64,000 bases of DNA from Eleusine coracana subsp. coracana. Its lineage: Eukaryota; Streptophyta; Magnoliopsida; Poales; Poaceae. Of this stretch, positions 23,640 to 35,362 are shown piece by piece. The translations under genes and the position numbers were made by a program. Location: contig CM064429.1 in NCBI GenBank assembly GCA_032690845.1, positions 10,944,569 through 11,008,568 of the forward strand. Direction: 5' to 3'. Each line of letters starts with the position of its first letter. Position 1 is the stretch's first letter. The notes beneath the pieces were generated by a model. That model was given only the letters and a program-made list of their open reading frames with translations. It ran no database searches and was not told the origin of the DNA.

Positions 23640-25455
23640 ATCATGAGCCAACCCAAATGCTTGGATGATACTTCTTCAAATATTTGCCATTGATTGCTCT
23701 GCCAAATTCTTCTTAATCTAACTCTTGCAAAAAATATGCATTGCCTAGTGCACATCGGCTCACTTTGAATGACCCTTCCCAAGTTGGAGACCATTTCTCA
23801 AATCTGTTATCTCTAGAGTCGATGGGCATAATCAACTTCCAGACAAGACCCCCTTCTGAAAAACTTTTGGGCCACCACCTTCTTATTGTAAAATCTGGAT
23901 ATACAAGCTTTATTTTCTTGAATTGTTTCCAGAGCCTTCATTCGATGCTGCATGACATCTTCTAATTCATCATGCATGACCTGTTTGTAGTCATCGGCTG
24001 ATAGCTGATCTTGTAATTATGTTCTCCTGGACCCCAGATTTGTTTCCCAAGGCAACACTGCTTCATGCCCATATACCAACAGATAAGGCGATACTTTTAT
24101 CGACCCATGACAGGCCATCCTGTACGCCATTAATGACTCAACCAATGTTGTACGCCACTTCTTTGGTTGCTCATCTATCTTTCTCTTGATCAACTTAATC
24201 AAACTCTTGTTAGACGCTTCTACCTGACCATTGGCTTGAGCATAATAAGGCGATGAATTCAACAACTTAATACCCATACATCGACAAAGCTTTGAAACTC
24301 TTCTAAAGTAAAGACATAACCTTGGTCAGTAGCAGTAGTCTGCAACACACCAAACTTGTATATAATATGTTCCTTCACAAAATTGATCACATCACTAGTT
24401 GTAAAATTCTTCATCGACACTGCTTCAACCCACTTTGTGAAATAATCTATAGCCGCCAGAATATACTTATGACCCTTGCTAGATGCTGGATAAATTTGGC
24501 CAATCATATCCATACCCTAACCTCTGAACGACCACGACTTAACGATTGGATTCATAGCTGACGCCGGTGCTCTCTAAATTGCTCCAAACTTCTGGCAATC
24601 TTGACACCCCTTGTAATACGTGAAGTAATCTTCTAGCATAGTAGGCCAATAATATCCAGTTCTCTTTACCAGCCACCTTATTTTATGGGCTGATTGATGC
24701 GTGCCGCAGATGTCTTCATGGATTTCACATATAACCACTTTGGCTTCTTCTTGATCCAAGCATCTTAATAACATACCATCAATCATCTGATAACAAAGCT
24801 TTTTTCTAATAAAACATACCTCAACGCCATGTAACGAATCTTCTGAGGAGTACGTTGAGTATGATCCCTAAGATATTGAACAATCTTAGATCTCCAATCT
24901 TCTTCATCGACATCGGCTAGATCAACAAGAACACCATCGATGTTTAACCGATAGCCTGATGCCTTCTGCACCAAATCATTTGCTTCCAATATTTGCTTTC
25001 TCGGGACATGCTTGAATTTTACTGCCTTGAATTGTTGTATCACCCCCTGACACTCGGCATAGAACAATCTTAATATATCATCTTTGCATTCAAATTCTCC
25101 TGCTAATTGCCCGAGTATCGGTATTGAATCACCAATGACTTCGACAAAATCAACTCCAACTTCCCGTAGAATCTGCAAGCCCTTAAGAACAACTCTGTAT
25201 TCAACCTGATTGTTAGTCGATGGCTCCACAGCAAACACAAATTCAAATATTCCTCCCCGAGGCGATATGATAACGAGCCCGATGCCACATCCATTCTTGC
25301 ATACAAAATCATCAAAAAACAATAACCATGGCATCAACTCCACCATCGACAAATCTGAACCACAATGCTCAACTACTAGATCAGCCAGAACCTGACCCTT
25401 GACAACTTTAGGAGATTCATAAGTCAGGTCATATTCGGCCAATGCCAATATCCCC
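23640..25455 (-). pseudogene. Tat element pol: RNase H and integrase
   Basis: On - the fragment begins at the end of RT (LALAEYDLTYESPKVVKGQ). It continues into an RNase H with NNQVEYRVVLKGLQIL and IGDSIPILGQLAGE (25290-25080), the integrase H2C2 zinc region (CGTHQSAHKIRWL with CQDCQKFG, about 24690-24585), a core with DYFTKWVEAV and ATDQGYVFT, and YYAQANGQVEASNKSLIKLI carrying the catalytic Glu (about 24240). The C-terminal GDLVWK-type module ends near 23650. The first RNase H acidic residue is kept (FFDD), but stops and frameshifts near 24790, 24515 and 24260 break the frame. Confidence 0.8.
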
Positions 25456-26629
25456 AATCTCTTCTTTTATCACTTTCCTTATCTCCCTTGCACAACTTTC
25501 TATCAGGCCCTTTTGAATCTTGCTAGAAATCATTTGGGCATTTATTGGATATAAGTGATCAAATGCAACCCTGACCTCCTTGTTTCTTTTCTTATACCAA
25601 TCAAGCATCTCTAAGAAATTGCCTTTATTCTAGGATGAAGCGGATTCATCGTGTCCATGAAATGCAAGACCTTGCGCTATGAGAAACATTGCAACATCTA
25701 GAGAAGCAGTCAAGCGAATTTCATATCTTTTTTGAGAATCTACAGTAACTGTATCCATTTTTCGTGGGATACTTTGCCTTTCATTACTAAAATCATCTAC
25801 ACATCTCCTTTCTTTATTGTGGCAGCCATCAACTGATCAGGGAAGCCTCTATTTGATGCATGCTTCCAACTATTATACCCTAACTTTGTGAAAAAACATC
25901 ATGACCAAATTTTTGACGCTCAACTTCTTGTCGGAATAGATAGCAATAGAATCAGTAAGCTGCATCTTTTGACACACTATATTCCAAACAATCATGAGTA
26001 GTAAACCATGCCTCTCGAAAGCTTCTAGAATATTTGTCACGAGGAAATAAGCAGCCTTTGGGTTGGTATGGCCCCTTCAACAAATATGCTCTCTTAACTT
26101 CTGATCTTATATTGAGATGATATCTTGAAATCGGTGTATGAAGTCCCAGATCATCAATGATATGAATATTTGGATCAAATTCTTTGGTTAGATCAATACC
26201 TCCATATTCTTCTGCAACTTCTTCTACATCCTCCATCTGTGTATGGACCACTTCTTTGGTTCCAGAATTGCTGGCATCCGATTTTCATGATCAATTGGAC
26301 TGGTGGAGATGGAGGACACAGTACCAGCACTCATCCGTGAAAAGAAGCTCTTAATATCTACAAACAAGACAAACAACATAATATTTAGGCTTAATTCCTA
26401 GTGCTAAACATTCACTTTTAACATTAAGTAATGCTAATTACCTCTTGTTACCATTCTCTTCTTTCCGATTGGAGCAGGATTGGAATAGTTGGACTTGGAC
26501 GATCCTAGCTCGTCCCTCTCCGGCTCCAACCGTCTGTGCCGACACATCTACTGAATTGCCTCCATGGCCACGCCCGCGCCTAGCTGGGGCCGCGCTGCTC
26601 CCTTCTTTCTCTAAAACGCTCAGCTCCAT
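25456..26629 (-). pseudogene. hAT transposase, N-terminal part
   Basis: Probable start ATG at 26629; exon 1 is Gly/Arg/Ala-rich and ends near a GT donor at about 26441. A short intron with acceptor near 26365 leads to an exon starting DIKSFFSRMSAGT. The TTF-type zinc-finger region follows (YQPKGCLFPRDK; FREAWFTTHDCLEYS with SKDAAY, 26251-25952). Downstream coding is recognisable but full of stops down to 25456, where the Tat element starts. The zinc finger would bind the element ends. Confidence 0.7.
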
Positions 26630-26927
26630 TCATGCGTCGAGCAGTGATCTAGGGATCGCAATACAATTCTGATCGATCGTCAATCACTTTTGTATGTGTA
26701 ACTAGTCTAGCAGATTATCGATCAGAAAATCAGGTCGAAGAGGCTTCTATGTCCTGCACCTGTTGGGCCCCTTTACTAATGCATAAAACTAATTTGGCCC
26801 ATGGCCCATATACCCCTTCGCATGTGCTGTGCCTCTTCTTCTTTGTTTTGTTAGCAGAACCGGCAGGAAGCCACACGAAGCATGTTGTCGTGCTCTATAT
26901 GGCTGCTGCTGTCTGCTGAAGGAACGT

Positions 26928-26943
26928 GGGTGGGTGGGGGGGG
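26928..26943 (+). other. G-run with quadruplex potential near hAT end
   Basis: GGGTGGGTGGGGGGGG, four G-tracts with one-base loops, about 60 bp inside the right hAT terminus. Confidence 0.5.
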
Positions 26944-27004
26944 TCCCTGCAGCCAGTAGGTAGGGCAGCCGCCCCACCCTGCCATATGGGGTGGTTCACC
27001 CATG

Positions 27005-27365
27005 ATGCCATCAATGGACAAACATATGCGTCTCCTAGTTATACATAAAGAAAATGTTATTTTTATATGGATTCTCTAGAAGAGCTAAATGTTGAGCAAT
27101 TTTTTATAACTTATACACCTGATGACATGTCTAAAAACCAGGAAGGATTTTTGTTTTTAGCGAAACCTCTGAAGGAAAGTTTATATAACTTGATAAAAGG
27201 AAGTTGGCCTGAATGGAAACTTGCAAAGCAGGGGTATTCTTTACTATTTAACATCGTTCTATCATCGAGTGGATGGCAGTGGCTAATAAGGAATAGAAGA
27301 TTAAATGAATGATTAATGAGGAAATTTAATTTTTTTAATGGCTAATAAGGAAGAAGTTTTTTGAG
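27005..27365. other. Unassigned flank with a short ORF
   Basis: Begins with the right hAT TSD ATGCCATC. An 81-codon + strand ORF (27067-27312) has no recognisable domain and no sign of a gene around it, so I do not call it a gene. The stretch ends at the microsatellite. Confidence 0.35.
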
Positions 27366-27437
27366 TGGCTACTGCTACTCCCACTGCTACTGCTACTGCT
27401 ACTGCTAGTACTGCTACTGCTACTGCTACTACTACTA
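27366..27437. repeat. CTACTG/CTACTA microsatellite
   Basis: Imperfect hexanucleotide/trinucleotide array based on CTGCTA. Read on - it gives an alternating Ala-Val tail to the Athila-like ORF. Confidence 0.9.
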
Positions 27438-27439
27438 GG

Positions 27440-28310
27440 ATATGAGTGTGGATGGTGTGGTCCAACTGGTCGATTTGGAGGGACATACTGTCAATCTGCC
27501 TGGTGAGGTCGTCTGTGCCCCTCCTTGAACCGCTGCGAGAATGATGTGTGTTGAACGGTGGTGGTAAGCCACTCAAACTCGATCTACCGTCCACTCCTCC
27601 GGGCCAATCGCCGATGTCCCAGGATGCACTGCCACTTCCGTGATGAATGACGTGATCCCAAAAACCCGTGCTTGGCTCTGCCCTCAGGAAGGATGCCTCG
27701 GTGTTCCTCCTTGATTTGTTTCTGGTCATAGGATCAGAAATACTGTTCTTACGAGCTGCAAAGCATGTCTCTAGAGGAATGGTTAGTCCATCACAGTTAT
27801 ACAAATGAAAATCTGGGTTAGATAACTGTATTTCATTTCCATAACCGGGAAAGAAATAAACCAAAGAGCCATTGGGTCCTTGTTTTAGAGAATATCCCGA
27901 TCTAAAGAATTGTTCACCTAGGACAGCCCATTCATAAATTAAATCATTGATATGGGCATTTCCATGTAAACCAAGATTGTGCACAAGGCGATAGATCAGG
28001 TACGTGAATTCAAAATCTCCTACTCCTTTAATAATTTCGACCCATTGCTTAACCATGACTACGACTGGTGAGACTTTGATTTTATTAACCATGTAGTAAA
28101 GAAGAAATATTTCATCCCCCCCCCCCCACACACACACACAGTTCTACTATCCTTTCTAGGGAACAAAGTCATTGCCAACCATTTATGCATAAAATGCAAG
28201 GTAGGATTATGGATATCCATATTCGTAGGTGACAGGGCGAGGGTATGCCCTATTATTTCCTCCCAAAAACTGCTTTTGTCAAAACTGAAATTTTCGATAT
28301 GAAAATCCAA
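27440..28310 (-). pseudogene. Athila-type retrotransposon ORF1-like remnant
   Basis: On - the frame starts MDFHIENFSFDKSSFWEE and includes NPTLHFMHKWLAMTLFPR, then, after a frameshift at a C-run/CA-repeat (28117-28140), YMVNKIKVSPVVVMVKQW, GYSLKQGPNGSLVYFFPGY and FHLYNCDGLTIPLE. This pattern is that of the plant-specific domain found in gag-side ORFs of Athila-type Gypsy elements. No LTR for it was found nearby. Family assignment is from memory of motif style. Confidence 0.55.
28117..28140. repeat. C-run followed by CA repeat
   Basis: About eleven C then (AC)n; length change here probably caused the frameshift in the Athila-like ORF. Confidence 0.85.
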
Positions 28311-28571
28311 AACAACAATAGGAGAAAAACCCTAGCAAATTACTGAATTGCCTCCAAGTGAGTGAGATTTCAATCCCATTGAATCGGAACGAAATATTGC
28401 CTATCCAAGCTCCATATATTTCCTTCTGAACAGGCACAAATTTTTTTTGACTCTCGCAATCATCAGTTCACACTCTCCAAGGTATCCTTTACTTGTTGAG
28501 AGTTTACACTGTTATCACATAGTAGTGATAGGAAAATATACTTCCGTGTGTTTCCTTGTTTGCTACAAACA

Positions 28572-29683
28572 ATGACAGGTTACGCCACTCATGGTGATGA
28601 TTCAATGTCGTCTAATGAGAACAATATGAGTGATGTATTACAAAGAGTGCTTAGTCCTCAAATGGAGAAGGTAGAGCAAAATCAATTGAATAATTTATTT
28701 TAGACTCACTTTGTTGTCAAGGATCGACGTTGTCGTGTTATCATTGATAGAGAGAGTAGCCGCAACATCACAAGTTTAGAATTAGTAGAGAAGCTTGGAT
28801 TGACAATACAGCCACACCCATGTCCATACTATATCCAATGGGTAAATTCTTTTGGTAAGATAAAGGTAGATAAAATTGCACGCATTGAATTTTTTATTGG
28901 TTCTTATAAGGATAGTGCAGAATTTGATATAGTACCTATGCAAGCATGTCATTTGTTATTGAGTAAACCTTGGATTATTACAAATAATGCTTCGCACAAT
29001 GCCATTACAAATAGCTACTCATTTAAATACAATGATAGAAGAGTTACTCTAAACCTATGATCGCTGCTGAAATTTTAGAAGAGGATCAACAAAGGCTTGA
29101 AAGGAGAAAGAATGAACCATTTGATGATGAACATATTTCCGTGCCTCTTGTTGCAACTAATACATTTTAGGTTCTACACAAAGAAGAGGATAGTGAGAAA
29201 GATGAAGAACATGTTGTTGCTTTAGGTAAGAGCTTTCTTGATGTGATGAATTGTTCCAATAATCTTATTGTATTGGAACCTTGTTTTGATTTTCCTTTGC
29301 CAAAAGTTGATTTATCTACTGATCCTTATGATAAAGAGGAGTTGTGTGCCACTGCTTCACTTATACCTTTGCCACAACAAATGAATAAGCTTGATATTTT
29401 TGCTTATGATTCACCTATTAGTGCTGAAATAAAACATTTGATTTTAATAACATGTGAAAAGGATGAGCAGAAATTATTGTCTTCTCTAAATACTTTGGAT
29501 TATATTGAATTTGATGTTCTTTGTGATCTAAATACCGTGGAGAAGCAAATCTTTTCTCAAACTGAATTGCCTTTACTAACAAGAAACGAATTTTATGCTA
29601 TAGGAAACTATGATCATAGAGGTGTATTTATGGTGCATAAAGTTTATATTTGCTCAAACATGAATACTCCTTGTGTTGTATAA
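28572..29683 (+). pseudogene. A1-b internal ORF
   Basis: Counterpart of 2422-3607. It lacks the copy-a frameshift near 2645 but has its own TAG near 28701 (CAG in copy a), a frameshift near 29050 and a TAG at about 29168. Blocks 28800-29060 and 29243-29683 are still open, and the unrecognised C-terminal part differs from copy a by only a few residues. Confidence 0.6.
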
Positions 29684-29725
29684 CCAAATAATGAACTAGA
29701 AAACTGCAATAACAATTACCATGTC

Positions 29726-30215
29726 ATGTCATGTTTTTCTAGTGTTTTTAAGATCACACATTTTCTATCTTGTCATAAGAGGGAGAATGATGTTTATATT
29801 GCTGAGCAAGTTTTCATAAAGGTCATTAATTTGCATAACATGCGCTCTATTGTAGTTTCACATTGTGATGATAAATTTTATAATGCATATAAATATGAGT
29901 TGTATCCCAAGTTTGGGAATAGTTCCACAATTAATATTTCAGATTTGAGATCATACATGGGAGAAAGAGATAAGCTCGAGTCGAGGACGACTCTAATTCA
30001 AAAGGGGGAGAATGATGAGGACATCACCCTTATGGATACACCCAGCACTCCGCCAACCAAAATGCAAGTTCATCTGCGACAACTGAATTTACGGGTGAGC
30101 TTGTTCCTAATGATTCCTTTATGTGATTTTGAGAATAGATTGCTACCTAATGAATTAATTGTTGTTAGAAACCATGGAGATGATGATGAGATAGCTGGGG
30201 AGGTGATTGGAGACG
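29726..30215 (+). pseudogene. A1-b integrase remnant reading into the LTR
   Basis: Same structure as 3650-4140: integrase core piece, deletion joint, C-terminal module, PPT (30000-30012), then LTR-encoded tail. Open to 30307. Confidence 0.6.
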
Positions 30216-30913
30216 TGATGTGCCAGCAAGGACGTCCAAGCCAAGGTGGAGGCCCAATCAAAACCGACTTCGAGTCTGTTTCGGAGCCCAGGACCAGTCT
30301 GCACTAAAACGGACGCCCAGGACGCATACGGACTCGGATTTGTACATTCTTTATATGCCTGGAAAGATAACGAAAAGACCTTTCCAATCCAGCTGGTCCC
30401 ATGTCAAAATTCATCTCGATCCGTCGGCAATCGCTGAAACAATTCGACTTCCAGAATCTGTCCCAGTGCTGCGACACCGTAATCGGTCTTTGGGCCTTGT
30501 ATCGAGTTGAGCCCACTTAGGGCTGCATCCAGGGGGTTTTGCACGACCCTAGGGTCCTCATATACAGCCGCCGCCTCTTCATTAGGGTTTGGGTTTTGCT
30601 TAGATTATTCTGTTGATAACAGTTTTGCCGTTTGATCGGTTTGTGAGACCCCCAACTTGTGAGATTCATCGTATACTTGCAAATTTGGTTGCATTCTTCT
30701 TTGTTCTTGCTTGTGTTCTTGATTTGCAGGCAAGGATAAGCCTTCTCGGCGAGGTCAATCATTCTTGAACGGTTGATAACCAGAGGAGACGTTGTGCTGC
30801 GATTGCGGGGTTCAGAACGTGTCGTTCGGAAGCCGGATCGATTTGTGTATCGCCTCCGCCTTAATCAAGATTATCAGAACCTATCGGAAGATCGGGAACC
30901 CTTGTCCACATCA
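30013..30913 (+). repeat. A1-b 3' LTR
   Basis: TGATGAGGACATCACC ... GTCCACATCA, 901 bp, close to 3937-4834. Confidence 0.9.
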
Positions 30914-31514
30914 GGTCTTACCATAGACCAAGAGTGACAACCTAGATAACACCCTCAAGGACACTTAGCGTTAGATGTGCAAGATCACTCCTTGTTACTC
31001 TCACTAGCACTCTCAAGATATGCAATATCTCCTCATAGTGATCTCCTCTTTGCCTCTTGGCTCTCACCAAATGCTCCAAGTAATTCCACTGGCCAAGAGT
31101 GGTCACCAAGACCCCAGCAATGAAGTTATATAGGCTTCCAACCTCAAACTAGTCGTTGCTCCATGAGATCAGCTTCCTGGGCATACTGACCAGACAGTCC
31201 GATCACTACCTGACCAGACCGTCCGGTCATTACAGTCTTTAGCTCCAATGGCTCTGCCCCTCTGCTGAATCCTACTAACCAGACCGTTCGATCAGCTGAC
31301 TGGACTGTTCGGTCTGACTTTCTCTCTCCATTCTAGAGAGCTCCCAATTTGCGTCCTCTCTGCCTTAGCACATCTTCATACAAACCGTACAGTCTGGTCT
31401 ATAGACCATACAGTCCGGTCTTCATTACTGAATCTCCAAATAGAGCCGTTGCAACCACTTCCTCGTCTGTCTAGAATTTGCTCCTATAGACCGTACAGTC
31501 CGGTCTATAGACCT
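30914..31514 (-). repeat. S-type Copia LTR, left piece
   Basis: Matches 59206 onward in the fuller LTR at 58624-60372. It contains several GACCGTACAGTCCGGTC-type palindromes (31186-31510). The A2-a insertion separates it from its continuation at 37045. Confidence 0.8.
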
Positions 31515-31866
31515 TACAGCACCGACACAGATTCTGGACTCTCTCTTGTTTTGACAATTCCCGATGACTTCCGGATGAATTTTGACATGAGTCCAGTGGC
31601 ATTGGAAAGGTCTTCTCGTTATCTTTCCGTGCATATGTAGAACGTCCAAATCCGAGTCCGTATGCGTCCTGGGCGACTGTTTTAGTGCAGACTGGTCCTG
31701 GGCCCCGAAACAGACTCGAAGTCGGTTTTGATTGGGCCTCCACTTTGCCTTCCAAGCCCTTGCTGGTCCTCCACGTTTCCAACTCCTTCTCCCATCATCT
31801 CCTGGTTCTCTCCATGGTTTCTAATCATAAAATAATCATTAGATAGCAAACCATTCTCAAAAGTGA
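31515..31866 (-). repeat. A2-a 3' LTR fragment
   Basis: Matches 17012-17353 of the solo LTR; truncated on both sides, with pol sequence joined at about 31868. Confidence 0.8.
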
Positions 31867-31868
31867 CA

Positions 31869-33689
31869 TGAGGCCGCCGGCCTCTTCTTAGCATCAAACT
31901 GACCCATCAATCCACCTCCATGCGCCTCCTGCAACAACAAAAGACGAACGGAACCAACTGGAATGCATAGGCGGTTAGCTCTAAACAAGAAACCACCATT
32001 CAACACAAATTTGTTCCAGGCACGACCTTCTTTACAGTGCAGCAATACATCTTTAAAATCAACATCAGCAACATATTGTTCTTTAATTGCCTCAAGTCCA
32101 AAAATTCTACAATCAAGTTGAGACAACAAAGTATATCGCCTAGATAAAGCATCAACAATCACATTATCCTTCCCTTTCTTATGTTTAAAAATATAAGGAA
32201 AAGACTCAATAAACTCAACCCATTTAGCATGTCTACGGTTCAAATTGCATTGAGAACGAATATACTTAAGTGATTCATGATCAGAATGAATAACAAATTC
32301 TTTAGGCAACAAATAATGACGCCACGTCTCTAAAGAACGTACAAGTGCATATAGTTTCTTATCATACATGAAATAATTCAAAACAGGCCCAGTAATTTTC
32401 TCACTAAAGTATGCAACAGGTTTACCATCTAGCACCAAAACACCACCAATGCCTATACCACTAGCATCACATTCAAGCTCAAAAGTCTTATCAAAATTGG
32501 GTAATTGCAGCAATGGTGCATGTGTAAGTTTGTCCTTCAAAGCATCAAAAGACTCATGATGTATCTTACCAAAATGGAAGTCAATGCCCTTCTTTGTCAA
32601 CTCATGCAATGGTGCAGCAATGGTGCTGAAATCTTTGACAAAGTGGCGGTAGAAACCTGTAAGACCAAGAAAACTCCTCACCTGTGTGATAGTTTTTGGT
32701 ACAGGCCAGCTCTTTATGGCTTCAATCTTCGCCTCATCCACCTCAATTCCCTATGGAGTCACAACATAGCCAAGAAAAGAGACTCGATTCATGCAAAAGG
32801 TGCACTTCTCAAGGTTACCAAATAAATGTGCAACTCGCAAAGCATCAAAAACAGCACGCAAATGAATCATATGATCATTCATGGATTTGCTATAAATCAA
32901 GATATCATCAAAGTAAACAACCACAAATTTGCCAATAAAAGGTCTTAAAACCTCATTCATCAAACGCATGAAAGTACTGGGTGCATTAGTTAACCCAAAA
33001 GGCATTACTAACCACTCATACAACCCGAATTTGGTTTTGAAAGCTGTTTTCCATTCATCTCCAAGTTTTATTCTAATTTGATGGTAGCCAGTATGCAAAT
33101 CAATTTTAGTGAAAATTATAGCACCACATAACTCATCAAACATGTCGTCTATCCTAGGAATAGGATGACGATACCTAATAGTAATGTTATTAATGGCTCT
33201 ACAATCTACACACATACGCCAAGAACCATCTTTCTTAGGAACCAAAAGTACAGGAACAGCACAAGAACTAAGTGATTGACGAACATACCCATGATCCAAA
33301 AGGTCTTGGACTTGTCGTTGTATCTCCTTAGTCTCCTTAGGGTTGGTCCTATAAGCAGCACGGTTTGGCAAAGTAGCACCAGGAATCAAATCAATTTAAT
33401 ACTCAAACCCTCTCAAAGATGGCAATCCCGGGGGTATCTCAGCTTGGAAAACATCCTCATACTCGTGCAAAAGGTTGGTGACAACAGAAGGCAAAGAACT
33501 GGAAGCAATATCACCAAGCGAAAACAAAGCTTGTTTGCATATCAAAGCATAGCAAATATCATCAGCAGAAATTTCAGCAAGCTCAGATTTTGTGGCAAGA
33601 CATGAACGACCTTGTAATTTAATTCCAGCACCCTTAGAACTTGAAGAATCATTAACATTACTTGGTGTAGAATCAGAATTAACAGGTTA
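31869..33689 (-). pseudogene. A2-a reverse transcriptase and RNase H
   Basis: The RT block 33389-32751 starts at the YRTNPKETKEIQ region and holds WRMCVDCRAIN, FTKIDLHTGYHQIRI and the catalytic VVYFDDILIYS motif; it is uninterrupted for over 200 codons. RNase H follows in block 32741-31857 (ELECDASGIG; SDHESLKYIRSQ) and then the start of the integrase zinc region, where the deletion to the LTR occurs. A stop near 32750 separates the two blocks and a TAA near 33397 precedes RT. Confidence 0.85.
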
Positions 33690-35362
33690 CTGAATTTTAG
33701 GGCTTTTATTTTTCAAATTAGCAGCTCGTTCTAAATCAGCTTGTACAATTTCAGCAGGGGTCATTAGTAACAAAGCAATTTTAGTTCCTTTATGCATAAA
33801 AGTGTACTTATTACTTTTACCATGGTGTACAACATCATTATCAAATTCCCAAGGTCTACCCAATAAAAGTGAGTATGCTTGCATGGGTACAATATCACAA
33901 TCAACAGAATCCACATAGGAACCAATGAAAAAGGAACTCTACAAGTTTGGATTACCTTAGCTTTTCCAGAGTCATTTAACCACTGAACGTAGTATGGATG
34001 TGGATGTGGGCGTGTGGTCAAATCAAGCTTCTTAACCACATCAGAACTCACCAAATTGTTACAGCTTCCTCCATCAATGATGACACGTGCTCGACGGTTC
34101 TTGATGACGAAGAAAATCTGGAACAAGTTATGTCGCTGCATCGTCTCGGGCAGCTGGATTTGTGTGCTAAGCACACGCTGCACAATAATATTCATGTAGC
34201 CTGTGGTATCTCCGCCTCCAAGGACGAGGTCACCGCTAGTGGCAGCGACATCCTCCTCCTCATCCTCCACATCGGAGGTGCTCATGTAACCGCCATCATC
34301 TGTCGCCACATATGCCCGCCTACTTGAACAATATTTCTGCACATGGCCCAGACCATGGCAGCGGTGGCACGAAATCCCTGTAGTGCATCCCATCGAAGCA
34401 ACAGAGGAGGCACTATTAGCCGGTACCTGCACAGAATTTTTACCTGAGCGCATAGAAGGGGCAGGGGCTGATCTTGGTGCTGCAGAAACAACACTAGCTG
34501 GTGGGGGCGGCCGTAAAGATGGCTTGGGCAGCCCCGAAGTCCCCGTCGGCCGTGGTGGGTAGAAATTCCTGGACTTGCTGTACTCCTCAAAAGCCTGGAA
34601 AAGTCCGTGTGATTCTTTCTCTGCAAGCATAGCATACTGGAAACACTGGTTGAGGGTATAAAATTCTTTATAATCAAGGATGTCCTGAATTTCTTTTCTC
34701 AAACCAGAATAAAAGCGGCAAATCTGATCCTCTACTTTTTCAACCACAGCACAACGAATCAAACTCTTCTGAAGCTCAATAAAATACTCCTGAACAGTTT
34801 TATCTCCTTGATCTAAACGCTGCAGTTTATTACGAATTTCTCTATAAAAAGAACGAGGAACAAAACGATCATGCATTTCTACCTTAAATTCTTCCCATGT
34901 AGTAGGCAAATCAGTTTCAGTAGCTAGACCACTCCACCAATCAATAGCAAAGTCCTTAAACTCACTAGTGGCTTGTCCAACTCTATGTTGTTCAGGAACA
35001 AGGTGGGCATTAAATTTTTGTTCTACCGTCATTTCCCAATCAAGGTAAGCATCACCATCGTACTGACCTGAAAACGAAGGAATTGAAAAGTTAATTTTAG
35101 CATACGGGTCATCTGGAGCATGGTTACCTTGTGTGCGACGGTTGTGGTTGTGGAAACCACTCATACCTTGAGGGTTATGTTGCAAACGACGTCGTAACCT
35201 TGCGGTCCTTGTAGCTGACCTATCGACGGTGCCATCAGCCTTATACACCGTTGCTTCATCATGATCGTCTTCAACATCACTGTTGGTGTTGGTGTTGGTG
35301 TTGGAATTTGTGTTGATGGTCTTGTGAGCGGTCTCCAATTTGACAACCTGATCGGGGCTCAA
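33690..35362 (-). pseudogene. A2-a gag and protease
   Basis: A 532-codon open frame from 35362 to 33764. An Asn-Thr repeat opens it, then an Arg-rich stretch, the Gag core (YDGDAYLDWEMTVEQKF; WEEFKVEMHDRFVP; GDKTVQEYFIELQ), a Pro/Ser-rich linker, a CCHC knuckle CHRCHGLGHVQKYC (about 34340) and the protease active site VIIDGGSCNN (about 34070). A frameshift near 33925 moves the end of the protease to another frame (33914-33687). The true gag start is deleted, so the ATG at 35362 is only the first in frame. Confidence 0.8.

Larger units (their letters stand above)
16358..25455 (-). mobile_element. Tat-lineage Ty3/Gypsy element, 5'-truncated, with antisense gene
   Basis: Reading on the - strand: RNase H and integrase (25455-23640), an oppositely transcribed PMD/coiled-coil gene (19981-23378 on +), then the 3' LTR, which begins TGTTGGCACC (complement of ...TGCCAACA at 19746 and 18574) and ends GTGTCAACA at 16358. 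The 5' LTR, gag, protease and RT are missing; the truncation abuts hAT coding sequence. An extra, often antisense ORF between pol and the 3' LTR is known for Tat-lineage elements such as maize Grande. Confidence 0.75.
14807..27004 (-). mobile_element. hAT transposon with nested retrotransposon
   Basis: The left end CAGTGGTGGACCACAC and the complement of the right end, CATGGGTGAACCACCC, are imperfect terminal inverted repeats of the plant hAT type. They are flanked by ATGCCAAC (14799-14806) and ATGCCATC (27005-27012), an 8-bp TSD with one mismatch. Between them lie the two halves of a TTF-zinc-finger/DUF4371-type hAT transposase gene on the - strand, separated by a Tat Gypsy element (16358-25455). 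The original element would have been about 3 kb or somewhat more, as sequence was lost at the nested junction. Confidence 0.75.
28394..30913 (+). mobile_element. Non-autonomous Gypsy element A1, copy b (5'-truncated)
   Basis: From ATATTGCCTATCCAAGCTCC onward it matches A1-a from about 2218 through its 3' LTR end. The 5' LTR and leader are gone. It has the same internal deletions as A1-a plus private ones: a slip deletion near 28490 and a block missing near 29120. The right flank GGTCT would be its TSD; the left one is lost. It sits against the S-type Copia LTR at 30914. Confidence 0.85.

Noticed and set aside
24017..26251. One continuous retrotransposon gene on the - strand
   Set aside because: Right of about 25455 the sequence switches to TTF-type hAT transposase; two elements are joined there.
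27067..27312. 81-codon ORF as a host gene
   Set aside because: No domain, no gene context, AT-rich; chance ORF is as likely.
30220..30510. Overlapping ORFs in A LTRs as genes
   Set aside because: They are repeated in every LTR copy with shifting stops; only the pol-tail frame has protein-level support.
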